Of a stretch of 64,000 nucleotides of DNA, positions 1 to 9,252 are shown one piece after another. The position numbers and the translations under genes are program-made. Numbering within the stretch: position 1 is the first letter of the stretch; every line of letters begins with the position of its first letter. The stretch is taken from NCBI RefSeq assembly GCF_000718025.1, contig NZ_JODS01000013.1, forward strand, positions 119,335 to 183,334, given 5' to 3'. The stretch is from Kitasatospora purpeofusca (GTDB lineage Bacteria; Actinomycetota; Actinomycetes; Streptomycetales; Streptomycetaceae). The notes beneath the pieces are model-generated. The model did no database searches, was not told the DNA's origin, and saw nothing but the letters and a program-made list of their open reading frames with translations.

Positions 1-807
1 GGGCTCGGGGGCGACGGCGGGGCGGCGCATCTCGGCCACGGTGTCGGCGGACAGCACCTGCTCGTGGCCGGAGGCCAGGAAGGCGGCCCACTTGGCGAGG
101 TCGGCGACGGTGGACCAGAGCTGGCCCGCCGGGGCCATCAGGCCGGTGTCGGTGAGCGGCTCGGGCAGCAGCACATCGGCCCACGGGTGGACGGCGAAGC
201 CGCCCGCGTGCGGGTGCTCGGGCAGCAGCCCGGTGCGGTCCATGCCGAGCGGCGCCAGGACCTCGCGGCGCAGCACCTCGCCCCAGGGCTCGCCGCGCAG
301 GCGCTCGACCAGTGCGCCGAGCAGCGCGTAGGTGGGGTTGGAGTAGTGGTGGACCCGCCCGGCCGGGTGCCGCAGCGGCCGCTCGGCCTCCAGGATGTCG
401 GCGAGGTCGGGGCGCAGCGCGCCGTCGGTCCGCTCCCACCAGGGGCCCGGGGTCTCGGAGGCGAGGCCGGCCGAGTGCGAGAGCAGCTGGGCGACGGTGG
501 CGCCGTCGGCGGGCGTGCCCGGCAGGTGGCGCCCCAGCGGGTCGGCGAGGTCGAGCAGGCCCTCGTCCCGCAGTCGCAGCACGAGCACGGCGACGAAGGT
601 CTTGGTGATCGAGCCGATCCGGTACTGGACGTCGGTGGTCGGCGCGTGGCCGTCGACCATGCTGCGGGCGCCGCTCCAGACCAGCCGCCCGTCCCGGAGC
701 ACACCGGCGACCATCGAGGGGGTGCGGCCCTCGGACTGGGCGACGGCCAGGCGGTGCAGCAGCGCGCGGCGGGTGGTGGGGAGCAGTTCGTCGGACAGGT
801 CGGTCAT
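1..807 (-). CDS. Serine beta-lactamase-like hydrolase (class C/DD-peptidase family), C-terminus cut by window edge
   Basis: The frame stays open for 269 codons to the window start, so the C-terminus is missing. The translation contains SITK about 65 residues in, matching the catalytic SxxK of the serine beta-lactamase/DD-peptidase family, and a later HYSNPTYALLG segment matching the YxN motif. There is no obvious signal peptide, so a cytoplasmic esterase or D-aminopeptidase-like role is as likely as drug hydrolysis. The start at 807 is preceded by GAGGA at suitable spacing; an in-frame ATG at 861 would add 18 residues. The family is clear from the motifs, but the substrate cannot be read from the sequence. 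Confidence 0.85.
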   Translation of the reverse strand, partial: MTDLSDELLPTTRRALLHRLAVAQSEGRTPSMVAGVLRDGRLVWSGARSMVDGHAPTTDVQYRIGSITKTFVAVLVLRLRDEGLLDLADPLGRHLPGTPADGATVAQLLSHSAGLASETPGPWWERTDGALRPDLADILEAERPLRHPAGRVHHYSNPTYALLGALVERLRGEPWGEVLRREVLAPLGMDRTGLLPEHPHAGGFAVHPWADVLLPEPLTDTGLMAPAGQLWSTVADLAKWAAFLASGHEQVLSADTVAEMRRPAVAPEP

Positions 808-1018
808 CTGGTCCTCTGCGACGGTTTCGGGGGATTCAGGGGATTCGGCCCGCGGTGCCATGGCGCCGCCGCCTCAACCTAGTTCGATCACGTTCGGTCC
901 TCCACCCATTTTCGCGCGGACCGTACGGGCGGCCGGGTGACCCGGCGGCGTGGCACCACGACCCGTCCGGGCCCGGCTCCTAGGGTCCGTCTGACCGCCG
1001 ACCACCTTACGGAGCGTC

Positions 1019-2332
1019 ATGCCCTCCCAGCCCGAGCCGACCCTGCCCGAGCCGCGCCGGCCCGAACCGCCCGCCGGCGTCAAGGCGCGCCGGGTGCTCC
1101 GCAACCCCCGGATCTGGGTGGTCCCCGGCGTCCTGGTCGGCCTGCTCAGCCTGCTGATGTCGCTGCTCTACCTCGGCGGCATCCTCGACCCCCGCGGCGA
1201 CCTGCACGATCTGCCGATCGCGCTGGTGAACACCGACCGCGGTGCCACCGTCGCCGGACAGCAGCAGAACCTCGGCGAACAGGTCCTCACCGGGATCGCC
1301 ACCGCCCCCGGCCAGGGCGACGCGGTGGCCTGGCGGCAGCTCGACGAGGCGACGGCGAAGGAGCAGCTGGCCTCCGGCAAGATCTACGGGGCGCTCCAGG
1401 TGCCGCCCGAGTTCACCGCCACCGTCGCCGCCCTCGGGGGCGCCAGCGAGCGGCCCGCGCGCCCCACCGTGCTCCAGTACACCAACCCGGGCGTCGGCAG
1501 TCTGGGCTCCTCGCTGGCCGCCCAGATCGGCCAGCAGGCCGTCCACCAGGCCTCGCTGGCCCTCGGCGCGAAACTCGCCGCGCTGCCGCAGGCCCGGGGC
1601 GCGGGCGACGCGGCCCGGCTGCTGATCGCCGATCCGATCGCCCTCAGCACCACCGTCGGCCACCCGATCGGCAACCGCAGCGGACTCGGGCTGTCCGCGT
1701 TCTACTACACCCTGCTGCTCGTGCTGGCGGGCTTCTTCGGCGCCAACATCATCGGCAACGGCGTCGACGTCGCGCTCGGCTACGCGGACAACGAGGTCGG
1801 CCCCTGGCGCGCCCGCCACCCGGTGGTGCCGATCAGCCGCACCAGTACCCTCGCCGTCAAGTGCGCGATGTCGGTGGGCCTGTCGCTGCTGACCTCCTCG
1901 CTGATCATGCTGGCGGCGGCGGTGATCCTCGACATGGACGCCGACCACCTGCCGCTGCTGTGGATCTTCTCGGTCTGCGCCAGCAGCGCGGTCGGCCTCG
2001 GCGTCCAGGCGATCAACGCGGCCTTCGGCGGCCTCGGCCTGCTGATCAGCATGTTCGTCTTCATCGTGCTGGGCCTGCCGTCCTCCGGCGCGACGATCCC
2101 GCTGGACGCCCTGCCGTCGTTCTACCGGTTCCTCTCGCTCTTCGAACCGATGCGCCAGCTCACCGACGGCGTGCGGGCGATCCTGTTCTTCGACGCGCAG
2201 GCGGACGCGGGCCTGACCCGGGCCTGGGTCTGGATCGCCATCGGCACCGTCGCGGCGCTGCTCTTCGGCTTCGCGATGACCCGCTACTACGACCGCAAGG
2301 GCCTGCACCGCACCGTCCCCGAGCTGGCCTGA
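1019..2332 (+). CDS. YhgE/Pip-type (DUF3533-like) membrane permease
   Basis: This 437-residue protein has one membrane segment near residues 35-52, a long external region, then about five hydrophobic segments from residue 220 to the end. That is the layout of YhgE/Pip and ABC-2-type proteins related to phage-infection and ESX-secretion accessory proteins. The LVNTDRG segment after the first helix is typical of the family (PIALVNED-like). The start codon lies just after TTACGGAGCGTC, which offers a GGAG ribosome site. It is convergent with the M1 peptidase gene and shows no operon partner. It probably exports a small molecule or remodels the envelope; the substrate is unknown. Confidence 0.82.
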   Translation: MPSQPEPTLPEPRRPEPPAGVKARRVLRNPRIWVVPGVLVGLLSLLMSLLYLGGILDPRGDLHDLPIALVNTDRGATVAGQQQNLGEQVLTGIATAPGQGDAVAWRQLDEATAKEQLASGKIYGALQVPPEFTATVAALGGASERPARPTVLQYTNPGVGSLGSSLAAQIGQQAVHQASLALGAKLAALPQARGAGDAARLLIADPIALSTTVGHPIGNRSGLGLSAFYYTLLLVLAGFFGANIIGNGVDVALGYADNEVGPWRARHPVVPISRTSTLAVKCAMSVGLSLLTSSLIMLAAAVILDMDADHLPLLWIFSVCASSAVGLGVQAINAAFGGLGLLISMFVFIVLGLPSSGATIPLDALPSFYRFLSLFEPMRQLTDGVRAILFFDAQADAGLTRAWVWIAIGTVAALLFGFAMTRYYDRKGLHRTVPELA

Positions 2333-2383
2333 ACCCGGGGACGGTCGGGGCGGTCACCGTGACGGCGAGGGACCGCGTCGGCC

Positions 2384-3736
2384 TCAGCCGGCCGGCAGCG
2401 GCGGCAGCTCGGGCCGCCACAGCCAGGCGTCGAACAGGCCCTCCAGCGGCGTCCGCGCGTACCGGGCGGCGTGCGCGGTGAAGTCCGCCGTGGTGACCAC
2501 CCCGTGGCGGTGGAACGCCGCCCAGTCCTTCAGCATCCGGAAGAACGCGGTGTCCCCGAGCGTCAGCCGCAGCGCGTGCACCACCAGACCGCCGCGCTGG
2601 TACAGCCGGTCGTCGAACATCAGCTTGCGGCCCGGGTCGGCCAGCCGGAGGTCCTGCGGCAGCCCGGCCAGCAGCCGGTGCGCGTACAGGGCCCGCGCGG
2701 CCGCCGTCGGCCCGCCCGAACGCTCCGACCAGAGCCACTCGGAGTACTTGGCCAGCCCCTCGTTCAGCCAGATGTGGCTCCAGTCCCCGATCGAGACGCT
2801 GTTGCCGAACCACTGGTGCGCCAGCTCGTGGGCGATCAGCCGCTCCCGGTCCCAGCCGCCGCCCAGGTGGTTGGTGCCGAAGGTCGCCACCCCCTGCGCC
2901 TCCACCGGCACGTCCAGCTCCTCGTCGGCGACCACCACCGTGTACTCGCCGAACGGATACGGGCCGAACACCTCGCCGAAGTAGGCCATCATCCTGGGCT
3001 GCCGCCCGAAGTCCGCCGCGAACGCCCCGGCCAGCCGCTCCGGCACGTAACCGGTCTGCGGCACCTCCGGGTGCTCGGCCAGCGGCACCGGCCGGTACGG
3101 GCCGATCGAGACCGTCACCAGGTACGTCGAGGTCGGCGCGGACTGCTCGTACACCCAGGTGGTGCTGGACGAGCGGGTGGTGCGGGTCAGCAGCCGGCCG
3201 CCCACCACCACGGTGTACGGGGACGGCGTGGTGACCGCTATCTGGTACGTGGCCTTGTCCGCCGGCCGGTCGTTGCACGGGAACCAGGACGGCGCCCCGA
3301 CCGGCTGGCTCGCCACCAGCGCGCCGTCGGTCAGCTCCTCCCAGCCCAGGCCGCCCCAGGGGCTGCGGACCGGCCGGGGATTGCCGGTGTAGTGCACCTC
3401 CACGGTGAAGGCCGCGCCCGCCGACAGGGCCTTCGCCGGGCGCACCCGCAGCTTGCCCGCCCGGTGCGTGTACCGGGCCGGCTTCCCGTCCACCAGCACC
3501 CGGCCGATCCGGAAGTCCGCCAGGTCCAGCGCGAACTCGCTCAGCGCGGTGGAAGCGACGGCGCTCAGCCGGGCCGTACCGCCCAGCCGGTTGGGGCCGG
3601 GCCGGTAGTCCAGCGCCAGCTCGTACCGGTGGACCCGGTAGCGGGGATCGCCGCTGCCCGGGAAGTACGGGTCCGGCAGGGCGACGGGCTGCGGGGGCTG
3701 CGAGGGCTGCGGGGACTGCGCCGGGCGGTGGTTCAC
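2384..3736 (-). CDS. M1-family zinc aminopeptidase
   Basis: The 450-residue protein carries HELAHQW near residues 301-307 (HExxH zinc ligands and catalytic Glu) and LNEGLAKY about 20 residues later, whose Glu is the third zinc ligand of M1 gluzincins. The N-terminal half is the beta-rich saddle domain of this family. It stops soon after the catalytic domain, so the long helical C-terminal domain of PepN is absent, as in the short actinomycete M1 forms. There is no signal peptide; the N-terminus is Gln/Pro-rich (residues 1-25). It presumably trims N-terminal residues from peptides. It lies downstream of the Pls/PosA gene on the same strand with a 165-bp gap. Confidence 0.93.
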   Translation of the reverse strand: MNHRPAQSPQPSQPPQPVALPDPYFPGSGDPRYRVHRYELALDYRPGPNRLGGTARLSAVASTALSEFALDLADFRIGRVLVDGKPARYTHRAGKLRVRPAKALSAGAAFTVEVHYTGNPRPVRSPWGGLGWEELTDGALVASQPVGAPSWFPCNDRPADKATYQIAVTTPSPYTVVVGGRLLTRTTRSSSTTWVYEQSAPTSTYLVTVSIGPYRPVPLAEHPEVPQTGYVPERLAGAFAADFGRQPRMMAYFGEVFGPYPFGEYTVVVADEELDVPVEAQGVATFGTNHLGGGWDRERLIAHELAHQWFGNSVSIGDWSHIWLNEGLAKYSEWLWSERSGGPTAAARALYAHRLLAGLPQDLRLADPGRKLMFDDRLYQRGGLVVHALRLTLGDTAFFRMLKDWAAFHRHGVVTTADFTAHAARYARTPLEGLFDAWLWRPELPPLPAG

Positions 3737-3780
3737 CGGGTCGTACGCTCCTGGAACACGGGGTGGACGGAACAGGGGGT

Positions 3781-3830
3781 GGACGGGGACGGGGGACGGA
3801 CAGGGACGGGGGACGGACAGGGACGGGGAC
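3781..3830. repeat. G-rich 17-bp tandem repeat in a gene gap
   Basis: The gap between the Pls/PosA stop and the M1 peptidase start holds two and a half copies of a 17-bp unit built around GGGGGACGGACAGGGAC, with several runs of 3-5 G on the plus strand. It could form a G-quadruplex. No gene is visible in the gap. Confidence 0.55.
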
Positions 3831-3901
3831 TGCGGCGGGCGCCGACCGGACGCCCGAGGGGCCGGACGGGGCGAACCCCGGCCGGCCCCCCGGGACGGCG
3901 G

Positions 3902-6900
3902 TCAGGACGTGGCCTGCCACACCTCGATCGGGTTGCCGAGCCACCTGGAGTCGGCGGGCACCGACTCGGCACGCATCACCAGCGAGGCCGGACCCAGCGT
4001 GCTGCGCGCGCCCACCGTACTGCCGGGCAGCACGATGCCGCCGGGCCCCAGGGTGGCGCCCTCGCGCAGGACGACAGTATCCATCCGCATGATCCGGTCG
4101 TGGAAGAGGTGGGTCTGCACCACGCAGCCCCGGTTGATCGACACCCCGTCGCCGAGGGTGACCAGGTCCGCCTCCGGCAGCCAGTAGCTCTCGCACCACA
4201 CGCCGCGCCCGACCTTCGCGCCGAGCGCCCGCAGCCACAGGTTCAGCACCGGGGTGCCCGGCACCGCGCCCACCAGCCACGGCACCGCCAGCACCTCGAC
4301 GAAGGTGTCCGCCAGCTCGTTGCGCCACACGAAACCGCTCCACAGCGGGTGCTCCACCGCCCGGAACCGGCCGACCAGCAGCCACTTCGCCGCCACCGCG
4401 ACCGCGCACGCCACCGTGCCCGAGGCCAGCAGCACCGGACCGGACAGCAGCGCCGCCGCCAGCGGCGACCACGCCACGGACAGCCAGGACAGGGCTGCCA
4501 GCGTCAGCAGGCCCAGCGCGCCCGAGGCCAGCACCGGCACCAGCCGGCACACCTCGACCAGCCCGCGCGCCCACAGCAGCCGCACCGGCGGCTCGTAGGT
4601 CAGGCTCTGGTCCGCCCGGTCGGCCGAGCGGGGCAGCCGCACCGGCGGCATACCCAGGTACGAGCTGCCCTTCTTCGCCTTCGCCGGCGTCGCCGACAGC
4701 ACGCCGACCAGACCGCGCTTGGGCACCGAGCGGCCCGGCGCGGTCATCCCCGAGTTGCCGAGGAACGCCCGCTCGCCGACCTTCGCCTCACCGAGCCGCA
4801 CCCAGCCGCCGCCCAGCTCGTACGGCGCCATCAGGGTGTCGTCGGCCAGGAACGCGCCGTCGCCGACCGTGGTCAGGCTCGGCAGCGCCAGCACCGTCGA
4901 CACCTCCGCGTGCCGCCCGACCCGCATGCCCAGCGCCCGCAGCCACAGCGGCGTGACCAGACCCGCGTACAGCGGGAACAGCACCTCCCGGGCCTGGTCC
5001 ATCAGCTGGGTGACCGTCCAGGCCTGCCAGCCGACCCGGCCGTACAGCGGATGCACACCGGGCTCCAGGCCGATCGACAGCAGCCGCACCGCCGCGACCA
5101 GCTGCGCCGCGTACACCACGCCGAACGCCAGCACGGCCGGCAGCAGGCCCAGCAGGGCGCCGCCGAGCGCGCCGCCCAGACCGTCCGCCGGGTCGACGAA
5201 CGGGACCAGCACCGCCAGGCCGGCCAGCGCCGGGAGCAGCGGCAGCAGGCTCAGCGCGGTACCGCTCAGACCGAACAGCGCCGACCAGCGGGCCCGGCGC
5301 ACCGGGCGCTCCTTCGGCCAGGTCCGCTCGGCCCGGCCCAGCTTGACGGCGGGCGCGCCGCCCCAGCGCTGGCCGGTCGGGACATGACCGGTGACGCTGG
5401 AGCCGGCCACGACCTGCGACCGCTTGCCGATCCGGGCGCCCGGCAGCAGGGTCGAACGGGTGCCGACCACGGCCCCCGAACCCACCTTGAGCGGGCCGAC
5501 CACCAGCCGGTCGCCGTCCACCCAGTAGCCGTTGAGGTCCACCTCGGCCTCCACCGCGCAGCCCCGGCCCAGCTTGAGCATGCCGGTGACCGGCGGCAGC
5601 GCGTGCAGGTCGACCTCCTCGCCGACCTTGGCACCGAGCGCCCGCGCGTAGCGGACCAGCCAGGCACCGGACAGCGAGGTCGCGCCGCTCACCTCGGCCA
5701 GCCGCTCGGCGGCCCACAGCCGCAGGTGGACGCCGCCGCCGCGGGGGTAGGTGCCGGGCCGCAGACCGCGCAGCAGCAGCCGCGCGCCGCCGGCCCCGAT
5801 CGCCAGCCGGCCCGCCGGGGTGAAGAGCACCGCCGCGAGCGGCGCGACCGCCCACCACGAGGCGGTCGGCGCCCAGCCGAAGCCGTCCAGGTGCGAGAGC
5901 AGATTGCCGAGCGCCAGCAGCGCCGCCGTCCAGCGCAGGCCGACCACGGTGAACAGCGGGAGCAGCAGGAGCACCTGGAGCAGCTTGGCGCGGGTCGGCA
6001 CCGGGTCGACGGTCCGGGCTTCGCCGGTGCCGACCGAGCTGCGCTCCAGGTGCCGGGCGAGCTTGCGCAGCGTCGGGTTCTGGTAGATGTCCAGGACCGC
6101 CGCGTTCGGGTAGCGGACGCGCAGCAGGGTGGTCAGCCGGGCGGCCGCCAGGCTGCCGCCGCCGATCGCGAAGAAGTCCTCCCGGGAGCCGCTCACCGGC
6201 ACCCCGAGGATCTCCGTCCACTGCTCGGCCAGCCAGGCCTCGGTGCCGTACAGCTGCTCGGTCGGCCCGGTGGACTCCAGGTCGGGCAGCGGCCAGGGCA
6301 GCGCGTTGCGGTCCACCTTGCCGGAGGTGCGGGTCGGCAGGGTGTCGACCGGGGCCAGCAGCGGGACGAGCGCGGCCGGCAGCTCGGCGCGCAGCCGCTG
6401 CACCGCCTGCTCCCGGTCCCAGCCCTCGCCGGTCACCAGGTAGCCGACCAGCAGCTGGTTGCCGCCGCGCGCGGTGCGCACGGCCGCGGCCGCGCCGGCC
6501 ACGCCGGGCAGCGCCTGGAGCGCCGCGTCCACCTCGCCGAGCTCGATCCGGCGGCCGCCGAGCTTGATCTGCTCGTCGGCGCGGCCCAGGAACAGCAGGC
6601 CCTCCGGGTCGGCCTGGACCAGGTCGCCGCTGCGGTAGGCGCGCTCCCAGCCCATCGAGGGCAGCGGCGCGTACTTCTCGGCGTCCTTCTCCGGGTCCAG
6701 GTAGCGGGCAAGGCCGACGCCGCCGATCACCAGCTGGCCGGTCCCGCCGGGCGCGACCGGCTCGCCGGCCTCGTCGACCACGACGAGGTCCCAGCCGTCC
6801 AGCGGCAGGCCGATCCGCACCGGGCCCTCGCCCGTCAGCAGCGCCCCGCAGGCGACCACGGTGGCCTCGGTGGGGCCGTAGGTGTTCCACACCTCGCGGC

Positions 6901-7852
6901 CCTCGGTGACCACGCGCTGCACCAGCTCGGGCGGGCAGGCCTCGCCGCCGAAGATCAGCAGCCGGACCTCGTTCAGCGCCTCGGCCGGCCAGAGCGCGGC
7001 CAGCGTCGGCACGGTGGAGACCACGGTGATCTCCTGCTCGGCCAGCCAGGGGCCGAGGTCGGCGCCGCTGCGCACCTGGGAGCGGGGGACGGGCACCAGG
7101 CAGGCGCCGTGCCGCCAGGCCAGCCACATCTCCTCGCAGGAGGCGTCGAAGGCGACCGACAGTCCGGCCATCACCCGGTCGCCGGGGCCGATCGGCTCGT
7201 CCTGGAGGAAGAGCGCGGCCTCGGCGTCGACGAAGGCGGCGGCGTTGCGGTGGGTGACGGCGACGCCCTTGGGGCGGCCGGTCGAGCCCGAGGTGAAGAT
7301 GATCCAGGCATCGTCGGCGGGGGTGGGGCGGTGCCCGTCGGGCGTCCGGTCGGCGAGCGGCTCGCGGGCCCCGAGCGGCTCGCCGGCCCCGCCGGTGAGG
7401 GTGAGCGCGCGCTCGGCGCCGAGCACGGCCGCGACGGCGGCCTCCTCGAAGACCAGCTGGGCGCGCTCGTCCGGGTCCTCGAAGTCCACCGGGACGTAGG
7501 CGGCGCCGGCGGCGAGCACAGCGAGCACGGAGACGTAGAGGTCGTTGGTGCCGGAGGGGACCCGGACGCCGACCCGGTCGCCGCGGCCGATGCCGGCGGC
7601 GGCGAGGCGGCGGCGGAGCTGCTCGACCTCGGCGGCCAGGGCCCGGTAGCCGAGCACGGTGCGGCCGTCGTCGAGGGCGGGCTCGGCGGGGTACTGCCGG
7701 GCGGTCGCGTCGAGGATGTCGATCAGGGTGCGCGGGGCGGGGGCCGGCCGGCCGGGGTAGTGGGCCTGCTTCTCGGCGGCGGTGTCCCGGTCGGTGGTAC
7801 CGCCGTCGGCGGGCGCCTCGGCGCCCGGGTCCCGGCTGGGTTCGGCTGTCAT
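3902..7852 (-). CDS. Pls/PosA-family NRPS-like synthetase (adenylation, carrier, membrane-embedded hexapeptide acyltransferase domains)
   Basis: The 1316-residue protein starts with an adenylation domain (residues about 40-550) that has FTSGSTGRPKGVAVTH near 186-201 and the late motifs YRSGDL and GRADEQIKLGG. A carrier domain follows with GGGSLAA; its Ser near 567 is the expected phosphopantetheine site. The C-terminal half alternates hydrophobic helices with three left-handed beta-helix (hexapeptide) blocks near 795-830, 985-1030 and 1235-1300. This is the architecture of Pls/PosA enzymes, which include poly-epsilon-lysine synthetase and have no condensation domain. The product is probably an amino-acid homopolymer or a modified amine, but the monomer is not readable by eye. 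The ATG lies downstream of a TAGGAG site. Confidence 0.9.
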   Translation of the reverse strand: MTAEPSRDPGAEAPADGGTTDRDTAAEKQAHYPGRPAPAPRTLIDILDATARQYPAEPALDDGRTVLGYRALAAEVEQLRRRLAAAGIGRGDRVGVRVPSGTNDLYVSVLAVLAAGAAYVPVDFEDPDERAQLVFEEAAVAAVLGAERALTLTGGAGEPLGAREPLADRTPDGHRPTPADDAWIIFTSGSTGRPKGVAVTHRNAAAFVDAEAALFLQDEPIGPGDRVMAGLSVAFDASCEEMWLAWRHGACLVPVPRSQVRSGADLGPWLAEQEITVVSTVPTLAALWPAEALNEVRLLIFGGEACPPELVQRVVTEGREVWNTYGPTEATVVACGALLTGEGPVRIGLPLDGWDLVVVDEAGEPVAPGGTGQLVIGGVGLARYLDPEKDAEKYAPLPSMGWERAYRSGDLVQADPEGLLFLGRADEQIKLGGRRIELGEVDAALQALPGVAGAAAAVRTARGGNQLLVGYLVTGEGWDREQAVQRLRAELPAALVPLLAPVDTLPTRTSGKVDRNALPWPLPDLESTGPTEQLYGTEAWLAEQWTEILGVPVSGSREDFFAIGGGSLAAARLTTLLRVRYPNAAVLDIYQNPTLRKLARHLERSSVGTGEARTVDPVPTRAKLLQVLLLLPLFTVVGLRWTAALLALGNLLSHLDGFGWAPTASWWAVAPLAAVLFTPAGRLAIGAGGARLLLRGLRPGTYPRGGGVHLRLWAAERLAEVSGATSLSGAWLVRYARALGAKVGEEVDLHALPPVTGMLKLGRGCAVEAEVDLNGYWVDGDRLVVGPLKVGSGAVVGTRSTLLPGARIGKRSQVVAGSSVTGHVPTGQRWGGAPAVKLGRAERTWPKERPVRRARWSALFGLSGTALSLLPLLPALAGLAVLVPFVDPADGLGGALGGALLGLLPAVLAFGVVYAAQLVAAVRLLSIGLEPGVHPLYGRVGWQAWTVTQLMDQAREVLFPLYAGLVTPLWLRALGMRVGRHAEVSTVLALPSLTTVGDGAFLADDTLMAPYELGGGWVRLGEAKVGERAFLGNSGMTAPGRSVPKRGLVGVLSATPAKAKKGSSYLGMPPVRLPRSADRADQSLTYEPPVRLLWARGLVEVCRLVPVLASGALGLLTLAALSWLSVAWSPLAAALLSGPVLLASGTVACAVAVAAKWLLVGRFRAVEHPLWSGFVWRNELADTFVEVLAVPWLVGAVPGTPVLNLWLRALGAKVGRGVWCESYWLPEADLVTLGDGVSINRGCVVQTHLFHDRIMRMDTVVLREGATLGPGGIVLPGSTVGARSTLGPASLVMRAESVPADSRWLGNPIEVWQATS

Positions 7853-8042
7853 CAGTGGCGTGTGCTCCTAGGTCTCGCCCCGTCCCGATGGATCTTCCGG
7901 CCCTTGGGGGCGGTGGGAGCACTCGCCTGATCCGGGTGATCCCACTCCGGGGCCGGAGCGGACAACCCAACCGATGGTAGCCCGGTCCGGTGAACCGCAC
8001 ACCGGCCGACACTCCGCCCAACTGGCCCTTGAGTGGCCGAAT

Positions 8043-8120
8043 CTGACGGCGCGTCAGGTCACAACTGAGGCTCCTTCGATCGGATGTGACGGTGCGTCAG
8101 TCGTTTTGACGGTCCGTCAG
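8043..8120. promoter_or_regulatory. Three TGACG-N3-CGTCA palindromes upstream of the Pls/PosA gene
   Basis: Inverted repeats with identical arms, TGACG-N3-CGTCA, lie at 8044-8056, 8087-8099 and 8107-8119, each followed by G. The spacers are GCG, GTG and GTC. The 461-bp region 7853-8313 has no gene. The palindromes sit 190-270 bp before the synthetase start, where a dimeric regulator could act. The binding protein is unknown; no regulator gene is adjacent on the synthetase side. Confidence 0.7.
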
Positions 8121-8238
8121 GTCGAATTTCCGACCGTGACCCATGCCACATCCGGGGCCGCTCCTCGGGGGTGCGGAGCCGCTCCGCAGGGGTGGCGGGG
8201 CCGCTCCCGGCGGGTGACGGGGGCGTTCCCCGGGGGGT

Positions 8239-8274
8239 GACGGGCCCGCCGCCGGGGGTGGCGGCGGGCCCGTC
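8239..8274. terminator. Strong hairpin terminator downstream of the NmrA-like gene
   Basis: A perfect 15-bp GC stem (8239-8253 with 8260-8274) and 6-nt loop lies 40 bp beyond the stop codon of the reductase gene. There is no long T run, as is usual for actinomycete hairpins. Confidence 0.75.
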
Positions 8275-8313
8275 GGAGCCGGGTCCGGGAGGTGGCGGAC
8301 CCGTGCGGACGGG

Positions 8314-9180
8314 TCAGCTGAACCGGTCGAGGTGCTCCCCGAGGAATGCTTCCAGGGTACGGGGGGCGCGTCCGATCAGCCGGGTGGCGGCATCGTCGGG
8401 GCTCTCCGGACGCAGCACGGCGAGCCGCTGGATCTCGACCACGTGGGCGGCCAGCCAGTCCGGCATCCCGGCCCGGGCGACCAGGTGGGCGTGCAGTTCG
8501 GCGGGCGACAGGTTCACGGAGCGCACCGGCCGGCCACGCAGCGTGCCCAGCAGCTCGGCGAGCTCCGGGTGGCTGTACGCCCGGCCGCCGGTCAGCGGGA
8601 TGTCGCCGCCGGCCGTGTCGGGACGGGTGAGCACCGCGGCGGCGACGTCGCCGATGTCCCGGCAGTCGATGTAGTTGCAGCGGGCGCCGTCCAGCGCGCC
8701 GAATATCATCCCGGCGGCGGAGACCCCGGGCGCGATCAGCAGCAGCTTCTGCATGAACGCGTACGGGCGGAGCACGGTGGTGGTGATGTCGTGGGCCCGC
8801 AGCCGCTGCTCGATCAGGTGGTGGCCGCGGGACACGGCGACCGGGGAGTCGGGCTCGGCGGCCGGCGCGGAGACCTTGACGACGTGCTCCACGCCCGAGG
8901 ACACGGCCAGGTCGACGGTGCGCAGCTCGTGCTCGACCTGCTGCGGACTGTTCTCCATGGTCAGGAAGAGCTGCGTCGTCCCCTTGAGGGCGGCGCGCAT
9001 CGAGGCGGGGTCGCCGGCGTCGGCGGCCGTCACCTCGACCAGGCCGCGGGTGTGCGGGTCGAGTCCGGCCAGCAGTCGGTCGGGGTTCCGGCTCAGGGCG
9101 CGGACCGGGACGTCCAGGGCGGCGAGGCTGCGCAGGGTGGCGCCGCCGGTGGCGCCGGACGCGCCCATGATGGTGATCAT
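8314..9180 (-). CDS. NmrA-like NAD(P)-binding atypical short-chain dehydrogenase
   Basis: The 288-residue protein opens with MITIMGASGATGG, the glycine-rich GxxGxxG dinucleotide loop of NmrA/atypical SDR proteins. The rest follows the family layout (VSAPAAEPDS, then RPYAFMQKL and TGGRAYSHPELAELLG), typical of NAD(P)H:quinone-type or redox-sensor relatives such as QorB/NmrA. The canonical YxxxK catalytic pair is not evident, which also fits the group. ATG 9180 is preceded by GGAGC. It is a single gene with its own terminator, and the next gene upstream on the same strand is a separate membrane protein. Function beyond dinucleotide binding is inferred. Confidence 0.88.
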   Translation of the reverse strand: MITIMGASGATGGATLRSLAALDVPVRALSRNPDRLLAGLDPHTRGLVEVTAADAGDPASMRAALKGTTQLFLTMENSPQQVEHELRTVDLAVSSGVEHVVKVSAPAAEPDSPVAVSRGHHLIEQRLRAHDITTTVLRPYAFMQKLLLIAPGVSAAGMIFGALDGARCNYIDCRDIGDVAAAVLTRPDTAGGDIPLTGGRAYSHPELAELLGTLRGRPVRSVNLSPAELHAHLVARAGMPDWLAAHVVEIQRLAVLRPESPDDAATRLIGRAPRTLEAFLGEHLDRFS

Positions 9181-9252
9181 GCGGGTGTTGCTCCTTCGGT
9201 GTGCGGTGTGCGGTGTGCGGTGGTCGGTAGGGGTGCTGGTGCTGGGTGCGGG

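Noticed and set aside
2471..7930. An 1819-codon plus-strand open frame opposite the peptidase and Pls/PosA genes
   Set aside because: It is Arg/Gln/Pro/Gly-rich without domains and lies antisense to genes with clear motifs; high-GC sequence leaves such frames open.
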